From: Akebia trifoliata
Taxonomy: Eukaryota; Streptophyta; Magnoliopsida; Ranunculales; Lardizabalaceae
DNA length: 64,000 nucleotides
Assembly: GCA_017979445.1 (NCBI GenBank)
Contig: CM030718.1
Location: 16,036,760-16,100,759 of the forward strand
Direction: 5' to 3'
The notes under the pieces are model-generated. The model saw nothing but the letters and a program-made list of their open reading frames with translations, made no database searches and was not told the origin of the DNA. The stretch's first letter is position 1. Each line of letters opens with the position of its first letter. Below, piece after piece: positions 9,775 to 21,336 of this stretch. A program made the position numbers and the translations under genes.

Positions 9775-10685
9775 ATTATTCAATTATTATTATTATTATT
9801 ATTTCTTATCCAGAATTAGTTTTAGAACTTCAAAAGAATAAGTGAATGACCCAATTATATTTGCTAAAGGATCTGTTTCCTTCGTCTGAAGGAACTGTTG
9901 TTTACATTTGACCTCAATGGTTTACATCGTTACACTTGCACACCTAGATCGGTAAATTTGGTCCTTCGTAGATTATTGGTTCACAATGTCTTTTCAGAAT
10001 TTGCACACTACAGGGGGGTTCACTTGTTTTCTTATTCATGTATTTATTTTTGTTTTTTTTATGCTATACCTTGGTCAGCATATGCCCCACTTTTGGTGGA
10101 AGTGATCCTGGGTTGCGAGCGGAGCTTATTCATTCTGTGCAGGAGAAACTGAGTCTAATCTGTGTGCATGATGTGGCTATGTTGGGAGCACATTTATTCC
10201 TTGCATAAAGCTTTTCTCTACCTTAATATAATAATCACTTATAATGTTATTTTTAAATAAGATGATGTGTTTTCATTATATCGTAAGTTTGGAACTTTGG
10301 ATTATAATCATTGTAGTAATAATATCACATCCCTCATCTTTCAGGCCTTAGTTAAGTGGAATTTTCTGCTATAAACAACAATTATGCCTGGAAATTTAGC
10401 ATTGCCAGAGACATCCATTGCATCAAACAAGAAAGGGTCTGTTTTCATTTTTTTGTTGAAGGAGCAACAAAAGATTAACATACATTTTGTAAGTCCAGTT
10501 TACCCTTAAAAAAAATATTGTCTTGGAAAATCACTCCCAAGCATTTAAAAAAAAAAGAACATTCAAAATTTTCTTCCATGTCATGAAATCTACATGCTCT
10601 TGGCCCAGGTAATGGATAGTAAGAGTACATCTTAAAGACCATGTTGAGCAACAAAAGAGGAGAGAAGGTAATGGGTTCTCATGGA
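9775..10685. other. Non-coding stretch with 33-bp repeat copy 2
   Basis: An (ATT)n tract at about 9783-9803 follows the palindrome, and 10165-10197 repeats 9395-9427. The frames here are short and have no recognisable motif. Nothing else was found before the RAD51 relic. Confidence 0.5.
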
Positions 10686-11384
10686 TCAATCCTTTACATC
10701 AGTAACACCTTCTGTAGAGATTTGAAATCGTGCTTCAGCTTCTGCCAAACACGGGGAGCTTATTACCTTACAAATGCGTTCCTCTTCCCTTCCCTTACGA
10801 AGAGAGAGCCTATCATTAAGATGAGACCAGTAAAGAAATATCAATACAAGAAGAAAATTAAAAGAACACAAGTGTAGGACAAAGAATTATCAGACCTTGT
10901 AGTTGAAGCATGTGCCATGATGTTTCCACTAATAGGTTTGATTTGGGGCCCAACAAAGATGGCAGAACCATCCACTTGTGCAACAACTTAGTTGGTAATC
11001 ACTACAACCACATCAATCTACGATCCAACAGTAATATTAGAACATGGTATAAGTGCTAATGGCGACTGAAAAGCAAAAAGGACATATTTGTATCCCATGG
11101 GCATATGGGAGGGGGGAGATACAATGGAACCCAAATTGGACATTTTTGCAAGAATATAACTCAATCAGATAATTTGGACCATCCAAACTTCTATTTGCTC
11201 ATAACATAAACTTACTTTACTAGATTTTTCCCTTAATTTGAGATATAAAGCTTACCTCATCTGCCAACTTCTGAAGGCTCCTTAAGAACTTCGCCAGATG
11301 CATCTGCCTGGCAAACAGCTCTCCCCTTCCAGAAAAATTTGTTACTAAAGAGCTGTAGCACTGTCCACTATCATAAGAGCAAAC
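10686..11384 (-). pseudogene. RAD51: 3' end of a RAD51 recombinase gene copy (three exons, broken)
   Basis: Minus-strand exons in genomic order: 11256-11384 ends with SGRGELFARQMHLAKFLRSL and QKLADE at a GAG|GTAAGC donor. 10896-11017 encodes [18 protein letters not shown] and [11 protein letters not shown]. 10686-10809 encodes [19 protein letters not shown] and ends [12 protein letters not shown]. This is the C-terminal part of the RecA-fold ATPase core of eukaryotic RAD51, the strand-exchange protein of homologous recombination. The SARQMHLAKFL-type sequence separates it from DMC1. Introns of about 238 and 86 bp with GT-AG ends show a genomic, not retroposed, copy. Defects: a one-base deletion and stop before NFSGRG (about 11340) and a stop codon in place of Gln after VITN (about 10990). 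Upstream exons, including Walker A, are absent. The fragment ends about 330 bases from the LTR at 11714. Confidence 0.9.
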
Positions 11385-11713
11385 CTGCTCAAGCAAAACC
11401 CATTGAGCAATTAATCTGATCCACAGTTTATCTTCAATAAATGACACAATACCCAAGTATAAGATTCCATAACATGTTGTGAGAAGTTGTGTACAATCAT
11501 TATAGTAAAACTACATAAGTAAATAGATGTTCATTAATTAGGCACGAAAACACAGTTTGACCCAATTCCTACAGAGTTGCAAATTAAATTAAAATCTATG
11601 GTGGGTAAATTCAATGAGTTCTGGTTTTGCTCAAAACTTGATCAAAATCCTATTGGTGTTGATACCACCTACAGAGTTGAGAGTCAGGCCCCCTACTTGG
11701 TGAAGTTAGTATG
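11385..11713. other. RAD51-side flank with candidate target duplication GTATG
   Basis: Non-coding; either RAD51 intron remnant or unrelated sequence. The last five bases, GTATG (11709-11713), abut an LTR end and recur at 26563-26567 next to another LTR end. Confidence 0.4.
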
Positions 11714-12739
11714 TGAAAGCACCCTTGATTCGCGGGGTGCATGGATCCGCTTTTGACCTTTGAGGTTTGGGAGTCGCCACCTACTTATTATGGTCTAGGA
11801 ACCAAATATAGAATCGAAACGGATAAAAATGACTAATCTACTAAAAAAATAATGAGTCTGGGGATCACATTACAGAGTTGGGAGGTGTTAAGCACCAATC
11901 CCGCCTGGCAAACGTCGGTTTCTACTAATTCCCAAGTAAACTACATTACTAAAAGACCTAATAAAATAAAAAATAAGAAATTTATACCTTTCCAAAGACA
12001 ATGATCTTGTTCCCTCAGATCTGATAGAGCAGCTCCTTGTACAGTACTCATCGTTTCATTTTGTCTCCGGATCTGATTTCTGCTCTCCGAGACAAGGTAT
12101 CTCTTTCTTAGATCTAAATTCTTCAGATTTTTTTTTTATAGATTTCTGGGTGTTCTTGAAAAGTTCTTAGGTATTTTTCGAGCTAAAATCAAAGTATGGG
12201 TGTTAGGTAAGGAGTTGGGACTTCAAAATTAGGGTTTATGGGAGGCTAGGGAAGCTTTTTGACCTACTTCTCTTAGGATTTATTTTTGGATACGAAAATA
12301 GGGTGTGAGGACCCCTATTTATAGATTTTTTTAAGGGTTTGTTTAGATAGAATTAGTATTTAATTAGAATTCTTTTAGTTAGAATTGTTTTAGGTAGAGT
12401 TGTATTTTAATTAGAATTGTTTTAGGTAGAGTTATATTTTAGTTAGAATTCTTTTAGGTAAAGTTATATTTTATTTAGAATTCTATTAAGTAAAGTTATA
12501 TTTTAGTTAGAATTCTATTAAATAGAGTTATTATTTAATTAGAACTCTATTAGAATTTTGACTTTTGGTCTTATTTGATTGACTTTAAGATTTTGACTTT
12601 AGTCTTACTTGATTGATTTTAATATCTTGACTTTGGTCTTCCTTGATTGACTTTAATTTTGACTTTAGTCTTACTTGATTGACATTAATATCTTGACTTT
12701 AGTCTTACTTGATTGACTTTAATTTTTTGGAGAACCCCC
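11714..12739 (-). mobile_element. Family X/D LTR, reverse orientation, left half
   Basis: It starts TGAAAGC, the reverse complement of the LTR 3' end, and carries in reverse the TGGCGACTCC-containing U5, the conserved stem-loop, the TATA box (about 12313-12323) and the AAGTCAA/AAGACT repeats. It breaks at GGAGAACCCCC (12739), where the intact copy at 61990-62010 shows the sequence continuing. The Athila-like element is inserted exactly here, and the LTR resumes at 23120. Confidence 0.9.
12735..12739. repeat. Target-site duplication CCCCC, left
   Basis: The uninterrupted homologue has six C between GGAGAA and TCT. Here five C precede the element and six follow it (23115-23120), as expected for a 5-bp duplication of CCCCC. 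Confidence 0.85.
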
Positions 12740-12942
12740 TGATTGACCATATTTTTAGTCATCAATAAACCCTATAGAAGATTGTAGTAAAGTGATTTGT
12801 AGGGTATCGTTATTGGCCGGGAATTGCGGGTACTCCTATTCTAAATAGTCATAACAAATTTTAGTTAGTTTAATTAACAAATTGAAAACAAACATATTAC
12901 ACAAATTTGTAGGGGTTTCAATTTTGGCGATTCGGATTAAAA

Positions 12943-12986
<44 letters not shown>

Positions 12987-14525
12987 GAAAGAAATAATAA
13001 AAATAAAAATAAAAATTAAAGAAATAAATATTTACAATTGATCATCCTCTCTCACAATTCAGAAAATCAAATTCATTAAATGACTAATCAAATTGCTTCA
13101 ACATAGATAATGAATTTTATGCCTTAATTACATATCCGAATTGAATCAAAGTGCAAGCCTAAAGAGATCATGCATCTTATAAATTCCTTCTTAGATAATC
13201 CCTAGGGTTTTGGAAAAGTCCATCACCTAGTTATTTTGATTAAGCAATCAAGTTAATACTTAGCGTATCCTTACAACTTCTTAAACAAATCATTAAGATC
13301 AAAAGGAATTATGATTCAATAACCTACTCTTCAAACCTATGGAAAAGTCCATGGCTAAAGAACATGCAATTTTCAGATCACAACTATTGTTCATAGTTTT
13401 TACCACTTTTAAATCATATTCCAAATCAATTAGGTGATTAGAGATACAATTATGGCTTCAATGACCGTTAATATCAAAGTTTTCAATATGACCAAACTGA
13501 AAATTCAGCATACATAATTAAAATTCACTGATTCATGTGTCTACATATCACCAATCCAAAAACATCAATTAATGAATCTGAAAGTCACTAACTCATTGAA
13601 TTAAAAATTTCCAACTTAAGAATCTAACAAGATGTTCTTTAATCCAAAAGCAACTAGGGTTGCAATAATAAAAATAAATAAAAGTCATAAGGGTTACACT
13701 TTTTAACACAACCAAAGAAGTTTGAGATGTGTTGGTGGTGATGTTCCTCACGGCGATGATGTTGATGGTTGAAAACGAATACAAGCAGTACGTTGTAAAC
13801 TTCTTGGCAATAATGTTGCTGAAAAATTTCAGCAACTTCTCCTTCTTCTTGACAGCAACTCGTTGGCCCCTAGTTCCCCAAGTTTCAGCCGCCTCTTTCC
13901 TAAAGAAAAGATAAAAAAAAAACCTAATAGAGAGAGAGCAAGAGAGAGAGAGATAGAGATCTTCTTTTTTTCCTTTCTTTTTACCCGTTCTTCTCTTCCT
14001 TCTTAGAAGCTAACAAAATCTCCTAAAAAAAATCCTAAATCTTATCCTCCAATAACAATATATAAATCTGACTAATTAAAATAAAATAAAGTCCTAATAT
14101 AATTAGGAAAGTGGTGTTTTAGTTGGAATTTTCGTGCACTAGATTTGGAGACTTTCGAAAATAAACCTCGTCAAATTTTTAACAAATTCGCGTCAATAGT
14201 TTACGTGTAGCAACTTCAAACCTAATTTTGACCTTGATACAATCATTATCTCTTAAAACTCAAAACACAAAAGTTGTAGATCTTTTTCTCAGCGTTCCAT
14301 AGCATTTGAAATCATCTCAATTGGAGTTTGGATGAGAGAGTTATGCCTAGATTACGAAGCGATGTCAAAACTGTCCAAAATCGCCCAATTAATTTCGTTT
14401 TGCACTTAACACCTCCATTTGCATCCTAAATCAAAATAAAAGAATAATGAGTACATTTAGGCACTAAATATGTATAAAGGACTAAATATTAAAGGAGAAA
14501 AATATGACATTTTGCATTCTTATCA
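12740..14525 (-). repeat. 3' LTR of the Athila-like element (left, 1786 bp)
   Basis: TGATTGACCATATTTTTAGT to CATTCTTATCA. It includes an (AAT)n tract at about 12946-12983 and GA/CT-rich sequence at about 13930-13995. The 61-80-codon frames inside it occur identically in the other LTR and have no coding signature. Confidence 0.95.
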
Positions 14526-14541
14526 AATTCCCCCACACTTA
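14526..14541 (-). other. Polypurine tract (PPT) of the Athila-like element
   Basis: On the minus strand AAGTGTGGGGGAATT directly precedes the 3' LTR start TGATAAG. This is the plus-strand priming site. A GAGGACGAGCAAAAG-type box lies just upstream (about 14547-14563). Confidence 0.9.
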
Positions 14542-16227
14542 ACTTTTGCTCGTCCTCGGGCAAAACAGAACAAAATGTAACCTAATAGAAACTCAAGGAA
14601 AATGACAAAGACTAACTAAAAACACCACAATGACTTAACACAAATTAAATGACTCTAATCCTTCCAACTTACATCTCAGAGATCCTTTAGATGGTATGGC
14701 ATAATAAAGTAGGAAGAGCACAAGTTTACTTCAAAAATAAGCCACAGAGTTATTAAGACTATATAGCATGCATACTTGGAGTGTGTGTGTGTGTGTAGCC
14801 AAATATAAGTGTAATATGCATCCTCAAGTTAATGCACAAATTGTATCAAACTTTTCTTCTCACGATGCATCACTCTGGTTTTCTCTCAATTTGATATGGT
14901 GCTAGCTATACTAATCACTCAAACACTTGTGAAAACAGTTTAAACAATAGGCTTGCTTGTCCACCCACTTTTCACATTTAAAACAGAACATCAAAGGATC
15001 AAGAGGTCTTTGAAAAGGTTATAATGGGGCTAAAGGGTATCACAAAATTTCCTCAGAACTAGAAAGCAATTAGAAATGTCAATAAATAGGTCTTCATCAT
15101 TAAGTACCACATTTCGATCACTCTAAGGTAGATTTCATCAATTTTTTTTTCTTCACTTTGCTTTCGAGATTTGTAATGCTCCCATTTCTTCAGAACTTGT
15201 ATTCTTTAAATCACAACACTTCTTTTCATGTCCCTACTTCTCCTTTGATCACAATTTTTTTTTTTTTTTTTTTACAAATCTTACACCTTAGAACCATATG
15301 AAATCCTCCCCCACACTTATGCTTTTCCACCCTTCTTGATATCACCTTATAAACAAGATCCAAGCTCACTAGTTCCAAGGAAAAGGGTAAGTAAAGTGTT
15401 TAAGTTAAAAGAGTAAGTGAATGTGGGTTAATGAAGAAAATAGGCTAATGAAGGCTCAAAGGGCTATCTAAGGGTCAAATCACAATCAGGACAAAGGCTA
15501 TTTGGTCATGGTGGTAAAATCCTAATTTGCCTCCGTCTTCTCCAAATCTGAACATGTAAAATTGTCTCAAGCAGGTTTAAAGCAAGTTCTAGAAAACATG
15601 ATATTCACAAGATGCACTCAGAAAAGAAGTTTAAATTGATATGTATAATGAATCAATTATAAGGCTCGAATAGCTCACAAATATTGCAGAATTATGCAAG
15701 TATCATTCAATATGTCTCCATGCTTCACTTTAAGATAACATATTACTCGAATCAAGGCTAATGTGCATCAAAATTTCCAAGTATGACTACAATATAAGCA
15801 AATTAACTCCATTTCTTGTTTTATTTGTAAAAATATGCTCAATTCTATTTACAAGCCATCTATCTTAAGAATCAGTTTCTTCATTGAGTTGGAAGGAATT
15901 CTAAAAACAAAACAAATATTTTTTTATTTTTTTTTTCTTTAATTTTTTTATTATTTTTATTAAAGTTGTAAATCCCTCCCCCACACTTAAATCCTACATT
16001 GTCCTCAATGTAGATCAGAATAAGCCTGTAAGTAGAAATATAAACATGAGCAAGGTATTCACGAAAATCACACAATAAAAAAAATGAAATCCACCAAAGT
16101 AAATAGAGGAGAGAAAGAAAATGCAAATCTGTGTTGATGTATCCTCAATAGCCTTGGTTGAATTGGGTTGCCTCCCAGTAGCGCTTGAATGTTTACAGTC
16201 CTTCAGCCTAGACTTTGTACCTCGTTT
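14542..16227 (-). other. Long non-coding 3' region with two extra PPT-like boxes
   Basis: About 1.7 kb between the pol stop and the PPT has no long frame. It holds two more GTGTGGGGG purine boxes in the same orientation: 15304-15318, and 15973-15988, the latter preceded by CATTGAGGACAATG. A (GT)n tract lies at about 14791-14806 and a T21 tract at about 15252-15273. TTGGGTTGCCTCCCAGTAGC at about 16164-16183 is a conserved element just after pol in this lineage. An Athila env-like ORF would be expected here but is not seen. Confidence 0.7.
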
Positions 16228-17907
16228 TTAGTCCTTTGTGAGTGGAGCCTCTAGGAGGGGTACTTCTTCCACAGTGTGCTCCTTAAAAGCCTCATAATAA
16301 GGCTTCAAGCGATGGCCATTCACCTTGAATTCATTTCCAGTTTTGTCACTTTTTATCTGTACAGCACCATGAGGAAAAACATTAGTGACAACGAAAGGAC
16401 CAACCCATCTAGAACGTAACTTACCAGGAAAAAGTTTAAGTCTAGAATGGAAAAGAAGAACTTTTTGGCCTACAACAAAGGCCTTGCCACGGATCATCTT
16501 ATCATGAAAAGCTCTACTTTTCTCCTTGTAAATCCATGCGCTATCATATGCCTCGTTTCTAATCTCCTCAAGTTCATTCAGTTGCAATTTTCTATGTAAA
16601 CCGGCCTCATCAATGTCTATGTTGAAAGACTTAACAGCCCACCACGCCCTATGCTCAAGCTCAACTGGTAAATGACACGCCTTACCATAGACAAGTCTAA
16701 ATGGAGACATCCCAATTGGTGTTTTGTATGCTGTCCTATAGGCCCAAAGTGAATCATCAAGTCTTTTACTCCAATCCTTGCGTGTATAACCCACAGTCTT
16801 TTCCAAAATTCCCTTAATCTCACGATTTGAGACCTCTGCTTGTCCATTCATTTGAGGATGATATGGTGTTGCCACCTTGTGATTCACCTTGTATTTTTTT
16901 AGCAGAGCATCAATTGTTTTGTTGCAGAAGTGTAATCCACCATCACTAATAATCGCACGAGGCACTCCAAACCTAGTAAATATGTTAGATCTCAAGAAAT
17001 CTGCAACAACTTTAGAATCATTAGTTCTGGTGGCCTTAGCCTCTACCCACTTGGACACATAATCAACAGCCAAAAGAATGTAAAGAAAACCGTTAGATGA
17101 AGGAAATGGCCCCATGAAATCAATGCCCCAGACATCGAAAATCTCAACAGTTATGATATGGGCCATGGGCATTTGATCTTTAGAACTTAAGTTACCTGTT
17201 TTCTGGCACCTATCACAAGTCATGCAGTACATATATGCATCCTTAAAAATAGAGGGCCAAAAGAAACCACAATCTAATACCTTACGGGCTGTCCGACGTG
17301 CACCAAAATGTCCACCACAAGACTCAGAATGACAAAAGGCAAGTATAGATTTATGCTCAGATTCAGGGACACACCTCCTAATGATTTGATCACTACAATG
17401 CTTCCACAAATAAGGTTCATCCCATACATAATATCTAGCCATTTTCTTAAGCTTTTCTTTATTAGACTGAGGTAAAGTATCAGGGAATTGCTTAGTAACT
17501 AAATAATTCACAATATCTGCATACCATGGTTCACTTACCTCAATCCCAAAGAGCTGTTCATCTGGGAATGATTCTTGCAAGGGTAAGGTGTCCTCCTCAT
17601 GTACAAGTCTGCTCAAATGGTCAGCTACCAAGTTTTCACTCCCCTTTTTGTCTTTGATCTCCAAATCGAATTCTTGAAGTAACAACACCCATCTAATCAG
17701 CCTCGGTTTGGCCTCCTTCTTTGTCATCAAATACTTCAAAGCTGGTGCATTGCACAATCCAAATGGCATACGTCTGTAGGCATAAGTGCCAAAAGGGCAA
17801 GTGAAGGTGGTCTTCTCTTGATCCTCTTGGGCTATACAGATCTGGTTGTACCCACTATATCCATCCAAAAAGCAATAAAAAGGGTAACCAGCTAATCTCT
17901 CAAGCAT
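16228..17907 (-). pseudogene. Athila-like pol: RT fragment, RNase H tail and complete integrase (559 codons)
   Basis: The frame starts inside reverse transcriptase: [11 protein letters not shown] (residues 13-23) carries the first catalytic Asp, and [11 protein letters not shown] (46-56) is the next RT block. At residue 56 (about 17740) it jumps directly to [14 protein letters not shown], the last part of RNase H, so the YxDD box and most of RNase H are deleted in frame. Integrase follows: zinc-binding H193, H200, C231, C234 and a catalytic D263, D322, E358 triad with the standard D-35-E spacing. The C-terminal part ends [10 protein letters not shown]. Integrase would insert the cDNA into chromosomes in the nucleus. 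The element cannot make its own functional RT. Confidence 0.95.
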
Positions 17908-17969
17908 CTGATCGATAAAGGGCAGAGGGAAATGGTCCTTCCTTGTTGACGCATTGAGCTTTCTATAAT

Positions 17970-20900
17970 CTATGCAAACTCGATAACCATCACAACTCGT
18001 TGAGGTACTAGCTCATTCTCCTCATTCTTTACTACAGTAACTCCAGACTTCTTTGGCACAACTTGAATAGGAGACACCCACTTGCTATCTGAAATAGGGT
18101 AAATAACGCCACAATCAAGTAATTTTATTATCTCATCTTGTACTACCTTCATCATGGGTGGATGTAGGCGTCTCTGGGCTTCTCTGGTGGGTTTGGCACC
18201 ATCCTCCAATAGGATTCTATGGACGCACATGGTTGGGCTGATTCCCTTGATATCTGCCAAAGTCCAACCAATGGCGGTCTCGTACTTCTTAAGAATGTCC
18301 ACAAGCTTCTTCTCTTGATTCTCCTCCAACTTCGAGGATATAATAACAGGCAGCGTCTCCTTATCCCCCAAAAAGACATACTTCAAGTGATCTGGCAAAA
18401 CCTTAAGCTCAAGTGTAGGGGCCTGTATCACTGAAGGTAACATCTTGTTAGTAGAAATAGGAAGGGACAAAGGAGGAATATACCTTGGTAAAATGGGTAG
18501 GGACTCAAGGGAGGCCACGGTTCTGATCACAATGGGCTCCTCAGCCTTCTCCAACTCAGCTTTAGAAATGGAATCTCCATTCTCATTATAACCAACTCCT
18601 TGAGAGAGTGTTACTTTCAACTCATCCTCTTCCATTGCTTCCATAAACCTCTGCGCAAATGAATCAATAATATCAATAGAAAAACAGGGTTTAATGTCAG
18701 TCAATGGATACCTCATAGCTTCAAAGATGTTGAAGCGTATAATTTCATTATCAAATTCCATGGTCAATGTTCCTCCATAAACATCGATCTTTGTTCTTGC
18801 AGTCCTCATGAATGGGCGCCCTAAAAGTAATGGAGTGGAATTTAGGGGTGCCTCTTCCATATCAAGGACATAGAAGTCAGCGGGAAAAATGAGTTGATTC
18901 ACCTGCACAAGAACATCCTCAATGTATCCTTTAGGATACTTGTTAGATCGATCAGCCAATTGGATAACAACATTATCACTTTTAAGTTCACCCAGATCTA
19001 AAGAAGCATAAAGACTATAAGGCATCACATTAATTGAAGCTCCTAAGTCTAACATGACATTATCAAATTTATTCGTACCAATCACACAAGGAACAGAAAA
19101 ACTCCCTGGATCCTTAAGCTTTGGTGGTAATTTCCTTTGGATGACAGGAGAGACTGTCTCATTCATCTTTACCACCTCTTTCTCACGAGTTTGCCTCCTT
19201 GTAGTACAAAGCTCTTTCAGAAATTTGGCATATTTTGGTACTTGCTTCAAACACTCAATCAAAGGCATGTTGACTTGTACCTTCTTAAAAATCTCCAAGA
19301 TGGCTTGATCAGATTCATCCTTCTTGGTTTTGGCAAACCTACTAGGAAAAGGCACACGAGCAAAAGGACTATAATCGAAAGAATTTTTAGGGTTTTGCTC
19401 ATTACCTTGAGGTTTTAAAGCCTTCTCAGATGATGAAGGACTAATCATTTCTGTCTTTGATGTGGCAGGATCTTTCTCTCTGTCCTTTTCCTCATTGTGG
19501 GTCACTTGGGCCTTCTTTAGGGTTTTGGGAACATCCACAAGGGTCTTACCACTCCTTGTCGTAACAGCTTTAGCTTGTTCGATATTTGGGTTGGGAACAG
19601 TGTTGCTAGGCAATTTTCCGCTCTCGGTTATCTTTCCCATGAAGTCTACCACTTGTCCCAACTGCTTTTTCAACTCTACAATGTCTTTAGTGTGAGCCTG
19701 TTGACCTGTAACAAGAGCTTGAGTAGCAGTATTTAAATTCTGTTGCCCTTGAGCAAGGGACTTTAAAATCTCATCATAATTAGGAGCATTAGAATTTGTA
19801 GGCACATGAGGATTAGATACAAAGTTTTGAGGTACCTGAGGTGAGACAAAGTTTTGAGGTACCTGAGGTCTCATCAGAAAACCTGGAGGGCGTGGAAACA
19901 CTTGCCCTTGTCCTTGAGGGTTCTGAATATTATCATTGTTGGCCCAACGTAAATTGGGGTGATCTCTAAGTCCAGGGTTATATGTGTTAGAGAAAGGGTT
20001 ATACCTTTGTCCACCTTGATTACCTTGAAACCCAACAGCGTTAAGAGACTCCCATCCTCCATTATTGATCAGTTGGGGGCATTGGTCAGTTGGATGCCCT
20101 TGAGTACAGCACACACCACAGATTTGAGCAACTTGTTGTACTTGTACTCCATTCACGTTCAATACCTGAGACAGAAGAGTAGACATTTTATTAACTTTTT
20201 CCTCAAGAGTAGAGTTAGAAGATACCTCATTCACCCCACGAGTGGAGTTTAACACTCCTTCATATTGTTGATAATTAAGAGCACGTTGGGCGAGCAACTC
20301 CTTAGCAACTTCAGGTGTCTTATCCACAAAAGAACCTCCAGCAGCAGCATCTAACAATTGACGTTCAAGAGGGAGGAGTCCCTCATAAAAGTAAGTAAGT
20401 AGATTTCCTTCCTTCATCCCATGTGAAGGACATGATGCAACTAAGCTCTTGAATCTCTCATAGTAGGCATAAAATGCCTCATCCTTCCTTTGCTCAATTC
20501 CAGTTATTTGCTTTCTCAAGACAGTAATCCTTGAGGCGGGGAAGTACTTAGTCAAAAACTCAGTCATCAACTTCTCCCATGTGTTGATATAGCCTGAAGG
20601 TAGATCAAACAACCAAGTCTTTGCCCTATCTTCAAGTGAGAAAGGGAATGACTTCAGCTTCAAAATGTTGAGATCCGCATTCTGTGGGCACATACTTGAA
20701 CACACAAACTGAAACTCCTTGAGATGCTTATGAGGATCTTCATTAGTAAGCCCATGGAATTTGGGCAAATGGTGTAAAAACCCACTCTTCAGTTCAAACT
20801 CAGCTACTTTGCCGATTGCTGGTTCTGGATAAGTAATACAAGTTGGTGCGGTTCCCCCATCAGTTGAAGAAGACATTTGTCTAATGGTTTCAGCCATTGG

Positions 20901-21092
20901 TAATTCTTCTTCTTCACTTTCTTCTTCTAAATCAGGTATGTTTTCTTCCTCGTCTGACAAGGGATAGGAAGAGCTATCTGACTCTTCCGACTCTTCCCTT
21001 TCCTCTTGGTGAGGTGGGGGTTGATGTGCAACTTCTTTTAGCAAGGCCAAGCGTTTTGCAAGTTCTTGAGTCTTTCTTCTAACTGCGGACAC
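17970..21092 (-). CDS. Athila-like gag-protease polyprotein with the RT start (1040 codons)
   Basis: An open frame from the ATG at 21092, the first after the PBS. Residues 30-65 are acidic. The capsid (Retrotrans_gag) spans about 105-285, with [17 protein letters not shown] and [14 protein letters not shown]. The zinc knuckle CX2CX4HX4C is at C325, C328, H333, C338. A short PQVPQNFVS repeat is at 409-426, and [10 protein letters not shown] at about 509-518 is typical of this lineage. Aspartic protease has [11 protein letters not shown] at 681-691 (catalytic D682). RT begins at about 985 with VVPKKSG. The frame ends early at 17970 because of a frameshift near 17987-17996; the following RT codons continue in the frame of the next feature. 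Gag forms the particle and protease cleaves the polyprotein. Gag and protease are intact. Confidence 0.95.
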   Translation of the reverse strand: MSAVRRKTQELAKRLALLKEVAHQPPPHQEEREESEESDSSSYPLSDEEENIPDLEEESEEEELPMAETIRQMSSSTDGGTAPTCITYPEPAIGKVAEFELKSGFLHHLPKFHGLTNEDPHKHLKEFQFVCSSMCPQNADLNILKLKSFPFSLEDRAKTWLFDLPSGYINTWEKLMTEFLTKYFPASRITVLRKQITGIEQRKDEAFYAYYERFKSLVASCPSHGMKEGNLLTYFYEGLLPLERQLLDAAAGGSFVDKTPEVAKELLAQRALNYQQYEGVLNSTRGVNEVSSNSTLEEKVNKMSTLLSQVLNVNGVQVQQVAQICGVCCTQGHPTDQCPQLINNGGWESLNAVGFQGNQGGQRYNPFSNTYNPGLRDHPNLRWANNDNIQNPQGQGQVFPRPPGFLMRPQVPQNFVSPQVPQNFVSNPHVPTNSNAPNYDEILKSLAQGQQNLNTATQALVTGQQAHTKDIVELKKQLGQVVDFMGKITESGKLPSNTVPNPNIEQAKAVTTRSGKTLVDVPKTLKKAQVTHNEEKDREKDPATSKTEMISPSSSEKALKPQGNEQNPKNSFDYSPFARVPFPSRFAKTKKDESDQAILEIFKKVQVNMPLIECLKQVPKYAKFLKELCTTRRQTREKEVVKMNETVSPVIQRKLPPKLKDPGSFSVPCVIGTNKFDNVMLDLGASINVMPYSLYASLDLGELKSDNVVIQLADRSNKYPKGYIEDVLVQVNQLIFPADFYVLDMEEAPLNSTPLLLGRPFMRTARTKIDVYGGTLTMEFDNEIIRFNIFEAMRYPLTDIKPCFSIDIIDSFAQRFMEAMEEDELKVTLSQGVGYNENGDSISKAELEKAEEPIVIRTVASLESLPILPRYIPPLSLPISTNKMLPSVIQAPTLELKVLPDHLKYVFLGDKETLPVIISSKLEENQEKKLVDILKKYETAIGWTLADIKGISPTMCVHRILLEDGAKPTREAQRRLHPPMMKVVQDEIIKLLDCGVIYPISDSKWVSPIQVVPKKSGVTVVKNEENELVPQRVVMVIEFA

Positions 21093-21336
21093 ATGGACCT
21101 GAACCCAAAAGTAAAGACAACAATATACAAGTTAGAATTGAAAGAATAATAATAAGCTTCCCTTCCTAAAAACATCACAATGTGATCGCCATAGAGATAG
21201 GAAAGATTCATGTCAAAATTTCAATAAGTATAACACAAGATATATTACATGCAAGCTCAACAAGTAAAATAGAATATTAACAAGTTAAATGACACTAAAA
21301 CATAGGGATTTTGCAATCCCCGGCAGCGGTGCCATT
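21093..21336 (-). other. Leader with primer binding site, tRNA-Asp type
   Basis: On the minus strand TGGCACCGCTGCCGGGG (about 21319-21335) directly follows the 5' LTR. It pairs with the 3' end of plant tRNA-Asp except at two positions, the primer typical of Athila/Tat elements. About 230 bases of leader precede the gag ATG. Confidence 0.85.

Noticed and set aside
13593..13914. Overlapping 61-80-codon frames on both strands (copies at 22184-22595)
   Set aside because: They lie inside the two LTRs of the Athila-like element, are repeated there, and have no motif or codon signature. Treated as chance frames in LTR DNA.
15252..15273. T21 tract as a possible poly(A) of a retroposon (minus strand)
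   Set aside because: It lies inside the Athila-like 3' region with no target duplication or LINE/SINE sequence beside it.
16617..16847. 76-codon minus frame overlapping integrase
   Set aside because: It sits in a different frame within the well-supported integrase region and has no motif of its own.
18219..21082. Several plus-strand frames of 60-97 codons
   Set aside because: They are antisense shadows of the long gag-protease frame and share its third-position bias.
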